Below the pieces are notes generated by a model. It was not told the DNA's origin and did no database searches. It worked only from the letters and a program-made list of their open reading frames with translations. This document shows positions 7,935 to 15,674 of a DNA stretch of 64,000 nucleotides, piece after piece. How positions within the stretch are numbered: position 1 is the first letter of the stretch; each line of letters starts with the position of its first letter. The stretch is from Bradyrhizobium nanningense (GTDB taxonomy: Bacteria; Pseudomonadota; Alphaproteobacteria; Rhizobiales; Xanthobacteraceae): assembly GCF_004114535.1 (NCBI RefSeq), contig NZ_LBJC01000079.1:62001-126000 (forward strand), read 5' to 3'. The translations under genes and the position numbers were made by a program.

Positions 7935-9113
7935 ATGTCAGACGATGTCGTCATCGTCAGCGCCGCCCGCACCCCGGTCGGAAGCTTCAACGGAGCGTTC
8001 GCGACCCTTCCCGCCCACGATCTTGGCGCGATCGCCATCAAGGCCGCGCTGGAGCGCGGTGGCATCGAGCCTGGCCGGGTCTCGGAAGTCATCATGGGCC
8101 AGATCCTGACCGCTGCCCAGGGCCAGAACCCGGCTCGTCAGGCCTCGATCGCCGCCGGCATCCCGGTGGAGAGCCCGGCTTGGGGCGTGAACCAGCTTTG
8201 CGGCTCGGGCCTGCGCACGGTTGCACTCGGCTACCAGGCGCTACTCAACGGCGATTCCGAGATCGTGGTCGCCGGCGGCCAGGAATCCATGAGCATGGCC
8301 CCGCACGCCCAGTATCTGCGTGGCGGCGTCAAGATGGGGCCCGTCGAGTTCATCGACACCATGATCAAGGACGGTCTGTGGGATGCCTTCAACGGCTACC
8401 ACATGGGCAACACCGCCGAGAACGTCGCGCGGCAGTGGCAGATCACCCGCGCCCAGCAGGACGAGTTCGCGGTCGCCTCGCAGCAGAAGGCCGAGGCGGC
8501 GCAGAAGGCCGGCAAGTTCAACGACGAGATCGTCCCCGTCACCATCAAGACCCGCAAGGGCGATGTCGTCGTCAGCGCCGACGAATATCCGCGTCATGGC
8601 GCTACCCTCGACGCGATGGCCAAGCTCCGACCCGCCTTCGAGAAGGAAGGAACGGTCACCGCAGGCTCTGCGTCCGGCATCAATGACGGCGCTGCCGCCG
8701 TGGTGCTGATGACCGCCAAGCAGGCGGCCAAGGAAGGCAAGAAGCCGCTCGCGCGAATCGTCTCCTGGGCGCAGGCCGGTGTCGATCCCAAGATCATGGG
8801 TTCCGGCCCGATCCCGGCTTCGCGCGCCGCGCTGAAGAAGGCCGGCTGGAATGTCGGCGATCTCGATCTGATCGAGGCCAACGAGGCCTTCGCGGCCCAG
8901 GCCTGTGCCGTCAACAAGGACCTCGGCTGGGACACCTCCAAAGTCAACGTCAATGGCGGCGCGATCGCGATCGGCCATCCGGTTGGTGCGTCCGGCGCGC
9001 GCGTGCTGGTGACGCTGCTGCACGAAATGCAGAAGCGCGATTCGAAGAAGGGCCTCGCCACGCTGTGCATCGGTGGCGGCATGGGCATCGCGATGTGCAT
9101 TGCGCGTGATTGA
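7935..9113 (+). CDS. phaA: acetyl-CoA acetyltransferase (beta-ketothiolase) for PHB synthesis
   Basis: A 392-residue biosynthetic thiolase that condenses two acetyl-CoA into acetoacetyl-CoA, the first step of polyhydroxybutyrate synthesis. With the start used here the nucleophile is Cys89 in NQLCGSGLRTV, the same number as in the Zoogloea enzyme; His in AIGHPVGASGAR and the second Cys in CIGGGMGIA complete the catalytic set. Two ATGs exist: AGGAG at 7924-7928 directly abuts the first (7929) and is 6 bases before the second (7935), so translation should begin at 7935. A strong terminator follows at 9247, so phaB probably has its own transcript. Confidence 0.96.
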   Translation: MSDDVVIVSAARTPVGSFNGAFATLPAHDLGAIAIKAALERGGIEPGRVSEVIMGQILTAAQGQNPARQASIAAGIPVESPAWGVNQLCGSGLRTVALGYQALLNGDSEIVVAGGQESMSMAPHAQYLRGGVKMGPVEFIDTMIKDGLWDAFNGYHMGNTAENVARQWQITRAQQDEFAVASQQKAEAAQKAGKFNDEIVPVTIKTRKGDVVVSADEYPRHGATLDAMAKLRPAFEKEGTVTAGSASGINDGAAAVVLMTAKQAAKEGKKPLARIVSWAQAGVDPKIMGSGPIPASRAALKKAGWNVGDLDLIEANEAFAAQACAVNKDLGWDTSKVNVNGGAIAIGHPVGASGARVLVTLLHEMQKRDSKKGLATLCIGGGMGIAMCIARD

Positions 9114-9120
9114 CGATAGC

Positions 9121-9165
9121 TGACGTGTAGCTTACGCGCAGTTTGCGCGTGCGCTGCACACGTCA
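9121..9165. repeat. nested imperfect inverted repeat after phaA
   Basis: TGACGTGT (9121-9128) pairs with ACACGTCA (9158-9165), and inside it ACGCGCA (9134-9140) pairs with TGCGCGT (9144-9150). The structure begins 8 bases after the phaA stop and could fold in the mRNA as a two-tier stem upstream of the real terminator. Confidence 0.6.
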
Positions 9166-9246
9166 GTGAGTGCGTTGCACGCGACTAAAAAGGCAGCGGT
9201 TGCGAATCAAATATTCTTCGCAATCGCGCAGGCCTCGACTAAATAC

Positions 9247-9280
9247 AAACGCCCGGCTCAACGCCGGGCGTTTTGTTCTT
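9247..9280 (+). terminator. rho-independent terminator between phaA and phaB
   Basis: AAACGCCCGGC (9247-9257), loop TCAAC, and GCCGGGCGTTT (9263-9273) form a perfect 11-bp stem, followed on the plus strand by a T-rich tract (TTTTGTTCTT). It sits 134 bases after phaA and 84 bases before the phaB region. Confidence 0.9.
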
Positions 9281-9363
9281 GATGTCCGTCAAACCAACCG
9301 CATAATCCAACGTTAAAAACGATCGCTTCAGAAACGTCCGAGAGTCCAAGGGAAGGATACGAT

Positions 9364-10089
9364 ATGGCACGTGTTGCATTGGTCACGGGTGGTACGCGGG
9401 GCATTGGTGCTGCGATCAGCAAGGCACTGAAGGCGGCCGGGTATAAGGTTGCGGCGAGCTATGCCGGCAACGACGCGGCGGCGGAGAAGTTCAAGACCGA
9501 GACCGGCATTGCCGTCTACAAATGGGACGTCAGCAGTTTCGACGCCTGCGCCGAAGGCGTGAAGAAGGTCGAGGCTGATCTCGGGCCGATCGAGGTGCTC
9601 GTCAACAATGCCGGCATCACCCGCGACACCGCCTTCCACAAGATGACGCTCGAGCAGTGGAACGCCGTCATCAACACCAATCTCGGTTCGCTGTTCAACA
9701 TGACGCGCCAGGTCATCGAGGGCATGCGTGCGCGCAAGTTCGGCCGCATCATCTCGATCTCGTCGATCAACGGACAGAAGGGGCAGTTCGGTCAGGTCAA
9801 CTATTCCGCGGCCAAAGCCGGCGATATCGGCTTCACCAAGGCGCTCGCGCTGGAGAATGCCAAGGGCGGCATCACCGTGAATGCGATCTGCCCCGGCTAC
9901 ATCAACACCGAAATGGTGCAGGCGGTGCCGAAAGACGTTCTGGAGAAAAACGTGATCCCGCAGATCCCGGCCAACCGGCTCGGCGAGCCCGAAGAGATCG
10001 CGCGTGCGGTCGTGTTCCTCGCCGCCGACGAATCCGGTTTCATCACCGGCTCGACGCTGACGGTCAACGGCGGCCAGTACATGGTGTGA
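9364..10089 (+). CDS. phaB: acetoacetyl-CoA reductase
   Basis: A 241-residue short-chain dehydrogenase that reduces acetoacetyl-CoA to (R)-3-hydroxybutyryl-CoA with NADPH, the second step of PHB synthesis. The cofactor motif is TGGTRGIGAA near the N-terminus, NNAGITRD is the NAG motif, and the catalytic Ser-Tyr-Lys are in ISISSINGQKG and VNYSAAKAG. Length and the DTAFHKMTLEQWNAVINTN block match PhaB rather than FabG. AAGGGAAGGA precedes the ATG. No PHA synthase gene lies in this window. Confidence 0.94.
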   Translation: MARVALVTGGTRGIGAAISKALKAAGYKVAASYAGNDAAAEKFKTETGIAVYKWDVSSFDACAEGVKKVEADLGPIEVLVNNAGITRDTAFHKMTLEQWNAVINTNLGSLFNMTRQVIEGMRARKFGRIISISSINGQKGQFGQVNYSAAKAGDIGFTKALALENAKGGITVNAICPGYINTEMVQAVPKDVLEKNVIPQIPANRLGEPEEIARAVVFLAADESGFITGSTLTVNGGQYMV

Positions 10090-10103
10090 TGCGATCGCAT
10101 CAC
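10086..10103. repeat. 18-bp perfect palindrome overlapping the phaB stop codon
   Basis: GTGATGCGATCGCATCAC reads the same on both strands and includes the phaB TGA (10087-10089). It has no loop and no T-tract, so it is not a standard terminator; it may be a protein-binding site or chance. Confidence 0.6.
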
Positions 10104-10122
10104 GCGGGCTGATATTTCCCAC

Positions 10123-10218
10123 ATCGTCATGCCCGGGCTTGTCCCGGGCATCCACGGCCTTACAACAGCCGTCGCCACGAAGAACGTGGATGGCCGGGAC
10201 AAGCCCGGCCATGACGGA
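10123..10218. repeat. compound palindromic intergenic element, family A
   Basis: A hairpin arm CGTCATGCCCGGGCTTGTCC then GGGCATCCACG is followed by about 35 bases and the inverted partner CGTGGATGGCCGGGACAAGC then CCGGCCATGACGG. A close copy sits at 50161-50247. The element lies between phaB and the downstream exporter and could act as a transcript end for phaB. Confidence 0.85.
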
Positions 10219-10232
10219 AACATTTTGGGCCG

Positions 10233-11102
10233 ATGACTCCCCGTACCGCCACACTGATCGGATTGACCGCGATCCTGATGTGGTCGCTGCTCTCGGTCAT
10301 GACGGTGGCAACCGGAAAGATCCCGGCGTTTCAGCTCGCCGCAATGACGTTCGCGATCGGCGGCTTGGTCGGCCTGCTCACCTGGATCGGCCGCGGCGAT
10401 GCGGCGAAAAGCCTGCGTCAGCCGCTCGTCGTCTGGGTCGTGGGCGTCGGCGGCCTGTTCGGCTATCACGCGCTGTATTTCCTCGCACTCCGCTTCGCGC
10501 CGCCGGCCGAGGCCGGCCTTCTGAACTACATGTGGCCGCTCTTGATCGTGCTGTTCTCGTCGTTCCTGCCCGGCGAGCGCCTCGCCTTGCATCACATCGT
10601 CGGCGCCGTGCTCGGCCTCGTCGGCACTGTGCTGCTGTTCGCCGGCAACACGAGCGGGTTTGCGCCGGGGGCGGTACCGGGATTGATCGCAGCCTTCATC
10701 GCCGCGTTCGTCTGGGCAACCTATTCGGTGCTGTCGCGCCGGCTGAAGGCGGTGCCGACGGATGCCGTTGCGGGCTTCTGCCTTGCCACCGCCGTGCTGG
10801 CCGCGCTGATGCATGGCCTTCTTGAAATCACGGTGTGGCCGGAGACCACGTTGCAATGGCTCTCCGTGACCGCGCTCGGCATCGGCCCCGTCGGTGCCGC
10901 ATTCTACGCCTGGGACATCGGCATGAAGCGCGGCGACATCCGCGTGCTCGGCGCAGCCTCCTATGCCACGCCGCTGCTCTCGACCGGCTTCCTCATCGCC
11001 GCCGGCTTTGCCAAGGCCAGCGCCAACATCGCGATTGCCGCGATCCTGATTGCCGGCGGTGGCCTGATCGCGGCCAAGGACATGGTGCTGAGGAAGCGAT
11101 GA
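10233..11102 (+). CDS. DMT-superfamily (EamA) transporter
   Basis: A 289-residue integral membrane protein with about ten hydrophobic helices in two EamA repeats (residues about 5-135 and 150-285), typical of drug/metabolite exporters. The N-terminus TLIGLTAILMWSLLSVMTVATG and the segment GYHALYFLALRFAPPAEAGLLNYMWPLL resemble the YddG-like aromatic amino acid exporter branch, but substrate cannot be proved. The stop codon overlaps the ATG of the next small gene, so the two are probably co-translated. Confidence 0.85.
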   Translation: MTPRTATLIGLTAILMWSLLSVMTVATGKIPAFQLAAMTFAIGGLVGLLTWIGRGDAAKSLRQPLVVWVVGVGGLFGYHALYFLALRFAPPAEAGLLNYMWPLLIVLFSSFLPGERLALHHIVGAVLGLVGTVLLFAGNTSGFAPGAVPGLIAAFIAAFVWATYSVLSRRLKAVPTDAVAGFCLATAVLAALMHGLLEITVWPETTLQWLSVTALGIGPVGAAFYAWDIGMKRGDIRVLGAASYATPLLSTGFLIAAGFAKASANIAIAAILIAGGGLIAAKDMVLRKR

Positions 11103-11374
11103 TGCGCTCGATCGCGGTCCCGCTGACGGTGTTGGTCGGACTCGTCTGCGCGAGCGCTTCGGCGCAAGTCGGCGCATCCCCTGAGATCTTTACGGGCATG
11201 CATCGGAACGAGAGCATCGTTGGCCGTCCCGAGACGGCGACGATAACCGATGGAAAATCCTTCATCCAACTGACGGAAGAGCAGTATCGAGCCGGTAATT
11301 ATCGGCCGGCTTACGAAACGCTTCCGACCAGGATTGTTCGTCGACTGCCCGTGCGGAAAGACAGCAAGGAATAG
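11099..11374 (+). CDS. small secreted protein, unknown function
   Basis: A 91-residue protein starting at ATGATG that overlaps the stop of the DMT transporter by four bases. It has a clear Sec signal peptide (MMRSIAVPLTVLVGLVCASASA, cleavage near AQV) and a polar mature part with no Cys. The coupling suggests it is expressed with the exporter. I do not recognise a domain. Confidence 0.7.
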   Translation: MMRSIAVPLTVLVGLVCASASAQVGASPEIFTGMHRNESIVGRPETATITDGKSFIQLTEEQYRAGNYRPAYETLPTRIVRRLPVRKDSKE

Positions 11375-11418
11375 GTTGCCGATGGCGCGAGAGTGGCGGT
11401 CGATGGGTCTGGTTTGAG

Positions 11419-11841
11419 CTACGGCTCCCAGCCCTGCGGTGCGAGCTCGAAGCCTGCGAACTCGAACGCGGGCGCGACGGTGCAACCGACCAGCGTCCAC
11501 TCGCCCGTGGTTTGCGCCATCTGCCATGCATGGGCCGGCACGATGGCCTGCGGCCGCTCGCCGCCGGCGAGGTCGGTGCCGAGCCGCACCTCGTGCTGGG
11601 AGCAGCCGTCATGGGCGATGCGCAGCATCAAGGGGCTGCCGGCATAATAATGCCAGGTCTCGACCGCATCGACGCGATGCCAGTGCGAGCGTTCGCCGCG
11701 TGCGAGCAGGAAGTAGATCAGGGTCGAGCGCGAACGGCCGTTGGCGTCCGTCATCTGGTCGCGAAACGTCTCGCGATAATGGCCGCCCTCGGGATGCGGC
11801 CGCAGTTCAAGGCGAGCGATGATCTCGGCTGCGGTCGGCAT
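11419..11841 (-). CDS. cupin_5 (DUF985) family protein
   Basis: A 140-residue cupin of the DUF985 group. Diagnostic blocks are the N-terminal LELRPHPEGGHYRETFRD, STLIYFLLARGERSHWHRVD, ETWHYYAGSPLML and the C-terminal GCTVAPAFEFAGFEL. The His residues in SHWHRVD and ETWH are candidate metal or ligand contacts. Function of the family is not established. It ends close to the convergent small secreted gene and lies 23 bases downstream of gloB on the same strand, so a gloB transcript may continue into it. Confidence 0.88.
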   Translation of the reverse strand: MPTAAEIIARLELRPHPEGGHYRETFRDQMTDANGRSRSTLIYFLLARGERSHWHRVDAVETWHYYAGSPLMLRIAHDGCSQHEVRLGTDLAGGERPQAIVPAHAWQMAQTTGEWTLVGCTVAPAFEFAGFELAPQGWEP

Positions 11842-11864
11842 CGAACCCCGTCAGGACTTGTGTG

Positions 11865-12632
11865 TCAGGATTTATTCTTGCGCTCGCGCAGCTCGCCGAA
11901 CACGGCGGCGGCATCCGCGCCCTTCATGTGCAGCCTGGCTGCGATCTGTGGCTCGTCGGCCCGCAGGAACACGTTGGCCCGCTTCTCGTCGCCAAGCAGG
12001 GTGGGGATGGTCGCCTTGTTCTCGGCCCGGAGCTTCGCCACCTCCGCCGCGCGCGCCTGGAGCGCCGCATTGTCGGGATCGACGGTCAGCGCGAACTTGA
12101 CGTTGGAGGCCGTGTATTCGTGGCCGCAATAGAGCTTGAAGTCGTCGGGCAGGGCGCGCAGCTTCAGGAGAGAATCCCACATCATCGGATAGGTGCCCTC
12201 GAACACGCGCCCGCAACCGATCGAGAACAGCGTGTCGGCCGCGAACACCGTCTTCTCGGTGTCGAACACGTAGGAGACATGGTCGAGCGTGTGGCCGGGC
12301 GTCTCCAGGACGCGCGCCAGCAGATTGCCGATCTTGACCACGTCGGCGTTGGCGACGCGCAGGTCGACGTTCGCGATCCCGGTGGTCTTGTCGTGCGGCG
12401 CGACGACGCGGCAATTGTATTTCCGCTTGAGTTCAGCGACCCCGCCGACATGATCGCCGTGATGATGGGTGATCAGGATGTCGGTGAGCTGCCAACCCTC
12501 GCGCTCCAGCGCCTTCATAATGGGGCCGGCCTCGGGCGCGTCGACCGACGCCGTCGCCTTGGTTTCCACATCGTGGATCAGATAACCGAAATTGTCGTTT
12601 AAACAGGTGAAAGTACGAATTTCGGCGGCCAT
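11865..12632 (-). CDS. gloB: hydroxyacylglutathione hydrolase (glyoxalase II)
   Basis: A 255-residue metallo-beta-lactamase-fold enzyme that hydrolyses S-D-lactoylglutathione, the second step of methylglyoxal removal. The metal motif THHHGDHVGG is present (about residues 57-66), with further metal ligands in TPGHTLDHVSY and DTLFSIGCGRVFEG, and the C-terminal glutathione-binding region YCGHEYTASNVKFAL. The reading frame is open far upstream, but the ATG at 12632 (MAAEIRTFTCLNDNFGYLIH) matches the usual GloB N-terminus and length. It is divergent from the methyltransferase gene at 12741. Confidence 0.95.
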   Translation of the reverse strand: MAAEIRTFTCLNDNFGYLIHDVETKATASVDAPEAGPIMKALEREGWQLTDILITHHHGDHVGGVAELKRKYNCRVVAPHDKTTGIANVDLRVANADVVKIGNLLARVLETPGHTLDHVSYVFDTEKTVFAADTLFSIGCGRVFEGTYPMMWDSLLKLRALPDDFKLYCGHEYTASNVKFALTVDPDNAALQARAAEVAKLRAENKATIPTLLGDEKRANVFLRADEPQIAARLHMKGADAAAVFGELRERKNKS

Positions 12633-12740
12633 GTCATCTCCATCGGGCTCAGCCCCGCCAGACAAATATGGCGTTAACGTTGCGCAGGCAATGCAATATT
12701 CCGCGCGCAGGCCAAGCCTTACGCATGTTACATTGCGGTC

Positions 12741-13484
12741 ATGACCATCGACGTCGTCGACCTCCGCGAGTTCTATTCCCGTCGCCTCGGGATTGTGGCG
12801 CGACAAATGATCAATCGCGGCATCAGGGAGCGCTGGCCGGGCGCGCAGGGCCAGCGCGTGCTCGGCCTCGGCTATCCAACGCCCTATCTGGGGTTGTTCC
12901 GCGAAGATGCCGAGCGATGCATCGCCTTCATGCCGGCGGCCCAGGGCGTCCTGAAATGGCCAACGGGGCGACCGGCGCTGGCCTCGCTGGTCGACGAATT
13001 CTCGCTGCCGCTTCCCGACGCCGCGGTCGACCGCATCCTCCTGGTCCACGCGCTGGAGATGTCGGACGATCCGGCCGCGCTGCTGCGCGAGGTGTGGCGC
13101 GTGCTGTCGCCCTCGGGCCGCGTGATCGCGGTGATCCCGAACCGGCGTGGGGTGTGGACCCGCACCGACAGCACGCCGTTCGGTCACGGCCGGCCCTATT
13201 CGCGCTCGCAGATCACCGATCTCTTGCGCCAGACCTGGTTCACGCCGACCGCATGGGGCGAGGCGTTGTTCATGCCGCCCTATGCCGGTGGCTGGGTGCT
13301 GAAATCGGCACAGATGTGGGAGCGCGCCGGTGCGGCGCTGTCGCTGCCTTTTGCCGGCGTGCACATCGTCGAGGCCACCAAGCAGGTCTATCGTGCGATT
13401 CCCGCCAAGCGCGAACGGGCGCGGCTCATTCCCTCGCTGGCCAAGCCCGTGCTGGTGCCGTCCTCGACGGTGACGCGCGGCTGA
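12741..13484 (+). CDS. methyltransferase-like protein divergent from gloB
   Basis: A 247-residue protein with a class I methyltransferase outline. Motif I is unusual (RVLGLGYPTPYLGLF instead of an acidic GxGxG loop), while the later part is standard: DEFSLPLPDAAVDRILLVHALE and LLREVWRVLSPSGRVIAVIPN. The C-terminal third (GEALFMPPYAGGW, IVEATKQVYRAIP) matches a conserved alphaproteobacterial group found beside gloB. Whether SAM is still bound is open. A 27-base hairpin terminator follows the stop. Confidence 0.8.
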   Translation: MTIDVVDLREFYSRRLGIVARQMINRGIRERWPGAQGQRVLGLGYPTPYLGLFREDAERCIAFMPAAQGVLKWPTGRPALASLVDEFSLPLPDAAVDRILLVHALEMSDDPAALLREVWRVLSPSGRVIAVIPNRRGVWTRTDSTPFGHGRPYSRSQITDLLRQTWFTPTAWGEALFMPPYAGGWVLKSAQMWERAGAALSLPFAGVHIVEATKQVYRAIPAKRERARLIPSLAKPVLVPSSTVTRG

Positions 13485-13489
13485 ACACG

Positions 13490-13516
13490 AATCGTCCCGG
13501 CGAGGCCGGGACGATT
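13490..13516. terminator. bidirectional hairpin between converging genes
   Basis: AATCGTCCCGGC (13490-13501), loop GAG, GCCGGGACGATT (13505-13516) form a perfect 12-bp stem exactly between the ends of the methyltransferase gene and the DUF4167 gene. There is no long T-tract on either side, so termination strength is uncertain. Confidence 0.7.
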
Positions 13517-13540
13517 GCAGTTCACAAAGTCAGAAAAAGC

Positions 13541-14326
13541 CTATTCGCCGGGGGTGACTTCATCGCTGGAGGCGGCCGGAGCTGCCTCGCGCTCGGGGCG
13601 CGGACCATGCGGCCGGCGCCGCCGGCGCGGAAACCGTTCGCCACCGCCGCCGCCGCCACCTTCGAAGCCGGGCTGGCCGCCACTTGCGCCGACATTCACT
13701 TGCGGCTGCGGGCCGGTGATGAAGGACGGCAGGCGATCGACGCTGCCGGTATCGGCGATGACGGGCTGCGGCTGGTTGGCCGGCTGCGGCTGATATTGCG
13801 GCTGCGGACGATGATCGCGTTCGCGGTGCTCGCGCGGCTGCTGGTCGCGCTGATAGGGCTGCTGCTGGTTGTCGCGTTGCTGATGATCACGCTGGTGATG
13901 ATCGCGCTGGCCGTCGCGGTCGCGCACGAAAGGCTGCTGCGGCGGCTGCGGGACGAAGCCCGGCTCCTGGCCGAAATTCGAGAAATTCTCGCCGTCGTCT
14001 TCGCCGTCGTCGCCATGGCTGCTGATAGGCTCGTCGCCGCGCGGCTGCTGGTTCTGGCGGAATTGCTCCTGGGCCGCCGCGATCAGGCGGAAATAATGCT
14101 CGGCATGCTGGTAGTAGTTCTCCGCCGCAACGGGGTCGCCGGAGGAGCGCGCGTCGCGCGCAAGTTGGAGATACTTTTCGGCGATGTGCGAGGCGGTGCC
14201 GCGGATCTTGATATCGGGTCCGTTGGACTCGTAGACCCGGGTCATCGGGTTCTGGCTGCGCCGGTTGTTGTTGTTGTTATTATTGTTGCGGTTGCGCATC
14301 CGCTGCTTGTTCTGACCGTTTCTCAT
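13541..14326 (-). CDS. DUF4167 protein, Asn- and Gln-rich
   Basis: A 261-residue alphaproteobacterial DUF4167 protein. The conserved block lies at about residues 25-90 (RVYESNGPDIKIRGTASHIA, EKYLQLARDARSSGDPVAAE, NYYQHAEHYFRLIAAAQEQ). It is preceded by a basic leader with eight consecutive Asn (residues 14-21) and followed by a low-complexity Gln/Arg/His/Pro tail and a final Arg-rich segment (RFPRRRRRPHGPRPER). The composition suggests a nucleic-acid or ribosome-associated protein, but function is unknown. It lies downstream of prmC on the same strand after a 463-bp gap. Confidence 0.9.
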   Translation of the reverse strand: MRNGQNKQRMRNRNNNNNNNNRRSQNPMTRVYESNGPDIKIRGTASHIAEKYLQLARDARSSGDPVAAENYYQHAEHYFRLIAAAQEQFRQNQQPRGDEPISSHGDDGEDDGENFSNFGQEPGFVPQPPQQPFVRDRDGQRDHHQRDHQQRDNQQQPYQRDQQPREHRERDHRPQPQYQPQPANQPQPVIADTGSVDRLPSFITGPQPQVNVGASGGQPGFEGGGGGGGERFPRRRRRPHGPRPEREAAPAASSDEVTPGE

Positions 14327-14789
14327 GTCCTGCCTTTAATTCCAGCCCTAAAGGTTGCACGCATTACTGATTGCTAGGAGTGACCTGGTGACAGCGGTTT
14401 CACGTCGCACGCGCGCACCGCGCGCAAGAGCGGATCAAACCCTGCCGATGTTCGTCGACCGTCGCGCTCAACAAGGACGCGTTCCCCACCCGCCAGCATT
14501 GATCGCCAGCGAATCCATTCATTTTGCTTGCCGAAACAAGCCCAGCGGTGTTGCGTAAGTCTTCAAGCGCAATATCAGGCTTTCGTTCACGTTGCGGTCG
14601 GAGAGCAGCGCAGCTCCACTGGCTATCGCGCTTCACAGGACCTGCGGCTTGGAACCTGTAATCAGTAAAGCTCTCGCCCGAGAGCCCGGCTTTCACCCGC
14701 AAGTCTGCGGGGCCGGCACCGATGTGTTGATCGGAACGTAGTCGTTCCCAAGGGATATTCCAAGAGCTTTTTGCAAGCCAATCCGGCTT
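14327..14789. other. 463-bp non-coding gap between prmC and the DUF4167 gene
   Basis: No convincing coding sequence. A 100-codon minus-strand frame at 14400-14702 has no ribosome site and no recognisable motif. The stretch is less GC-rich than its neighbours and holds several short inverted repeats: GCTCTCGCCCGAGAGC at about 14670-14685, CCGCAAGTCTGCGG at about 14698-14711, and GGAACGTAGTCGTTCC at about 14735-14750. This could be a long 5' leader of the DUF4167 gene or a structured RNA. Confidence 0.5.
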
Positions 14790-15671
14790 TTATGGGGGCA
14801 TTTTTCGGGCCGAAACGGCCCGCGGAATGCCCGCCAGGTCGGCCTTGGGTGGCCTGTCCATCGTTAACGCCGCTGCCGCCATAAGGGTTTCAATATTTCT
14901 CGCCTGGCCCTGTCCGGCCTCGACGATCAGCGCGCCGCCGGGAGCGAGGCGCTCGCTCGCCTGCGGGATCAGGGCGCGGTAGGCGTCGTATCCGTCATTG
15001 CCGCCATCGAGCGCCAGATGCGGATCGTGCTCGCGCACCTCGACGCTCAGTGTCGGAATTTCGGCCGAGGGGATATAGGGCGGGTTCGACACGATGAGGT
15101 CGAACGGGCCGCGCAGCGCTGACGCATAGGAGCAAGCGACGAAAGCCGCGCGGCCGCCGAGGCCGAGAGCGGCGGCATTGTCACGCGCCGTGTTGAGCGC
15201 CGTCAGGCTGACATCGGTGCCGATGCCGAACGCATCGGGAATTTCGTGCAGCAGCGCGAGCAGGATCGCGCCCGATCCGGTGCCGATGTCGGCGATGCGC
15301 GGAGGCTGTGCCGCTTTCCGCTCGCGGAGGATCTCGAGCGCAAGCTCGACCACGGTCTCGGTATCGGGGCGGGGGACCAGGGTTGCTTCCGACAGACGAA
15401 ACGGCAGGCCCCAGAATTCACGTGTGCCGAGAATGCGCGCCACCGGCTCGCCGGCGATGCGGCGCTGTGCATGCTGGGTGAGCCGCGACGCCTCGGCTTC
15501 CGTGAGCGGCCGGGCGGCTTGCGCAATCAGGCCGGTCAGATCGAGGCCGAGGACCGCGCCGAGCAGGATGCGGGCGTCGAGCTCGGCCTCTTCGACGTGT
15601 GCCGATCTCAATTGCGCGGCCAGCGCGCGCCGCGCGCTTTCGATGGATTGTCCGGAGAAGGAGTTGCCCAC
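14790..15671 (-). CDS. prmC: release factor glutamine methyltransferase
   Basis: A 293-residue SAM-dependent enzyme that methylates the glutamine of the GGQ motif in release factors 1 and 2. The catalytic NPPY motif is in LIVSNPPYIPSAEIP, SAM motif I is ADIGTGSGAILLALL, and the N-terminal helical domain carries the usual REFWGLPF segment before it. The start is GTG at 15671, 3 bases after the prfA stop, so the pair is one transcription unit with enzyme and substrate together. Confidence 0.95.
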   Translation of the reverse strand: MGNSFSGQSIESARRALAAQLRSAHVEEAELDARILLGAVLGLDLTGLIAQAARPLTEAEASRLTQHAQRRIAGEPVARILGTREFWGLPFRLSEATLVPRPDTETVVELALEILRERKAAQPPRIADIGTGSGAILLALLHEIPDAFGIGTDVSLTALNTARDNAAALGLGGRAAFVACSYASALRGPFDLIVSNPPYIPSAEIPTLSVEVREHDPHLALDGGNDGYDAYRALIPQASERLAPGGALIVEAGQGQARNIETLMAAAALTMDRPPKADLAGIPRAVSARKMPP

Positions 15672-15674
15672 GCG

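Noticed and set aside
9364..9376. TGGCAC...TTGC sequence resembling a sigma-54 promoter
   Set aside because: The spacing between GG and GC is two bases too short, and it lies inside the first codons of phaB.
14400..14702. 100-codon minus-strand frame between prmC and DUF4167
   Set aside because: No ribosome site, no recognisable motif, and several inverted repeats cut through it; non-coding is more likely.
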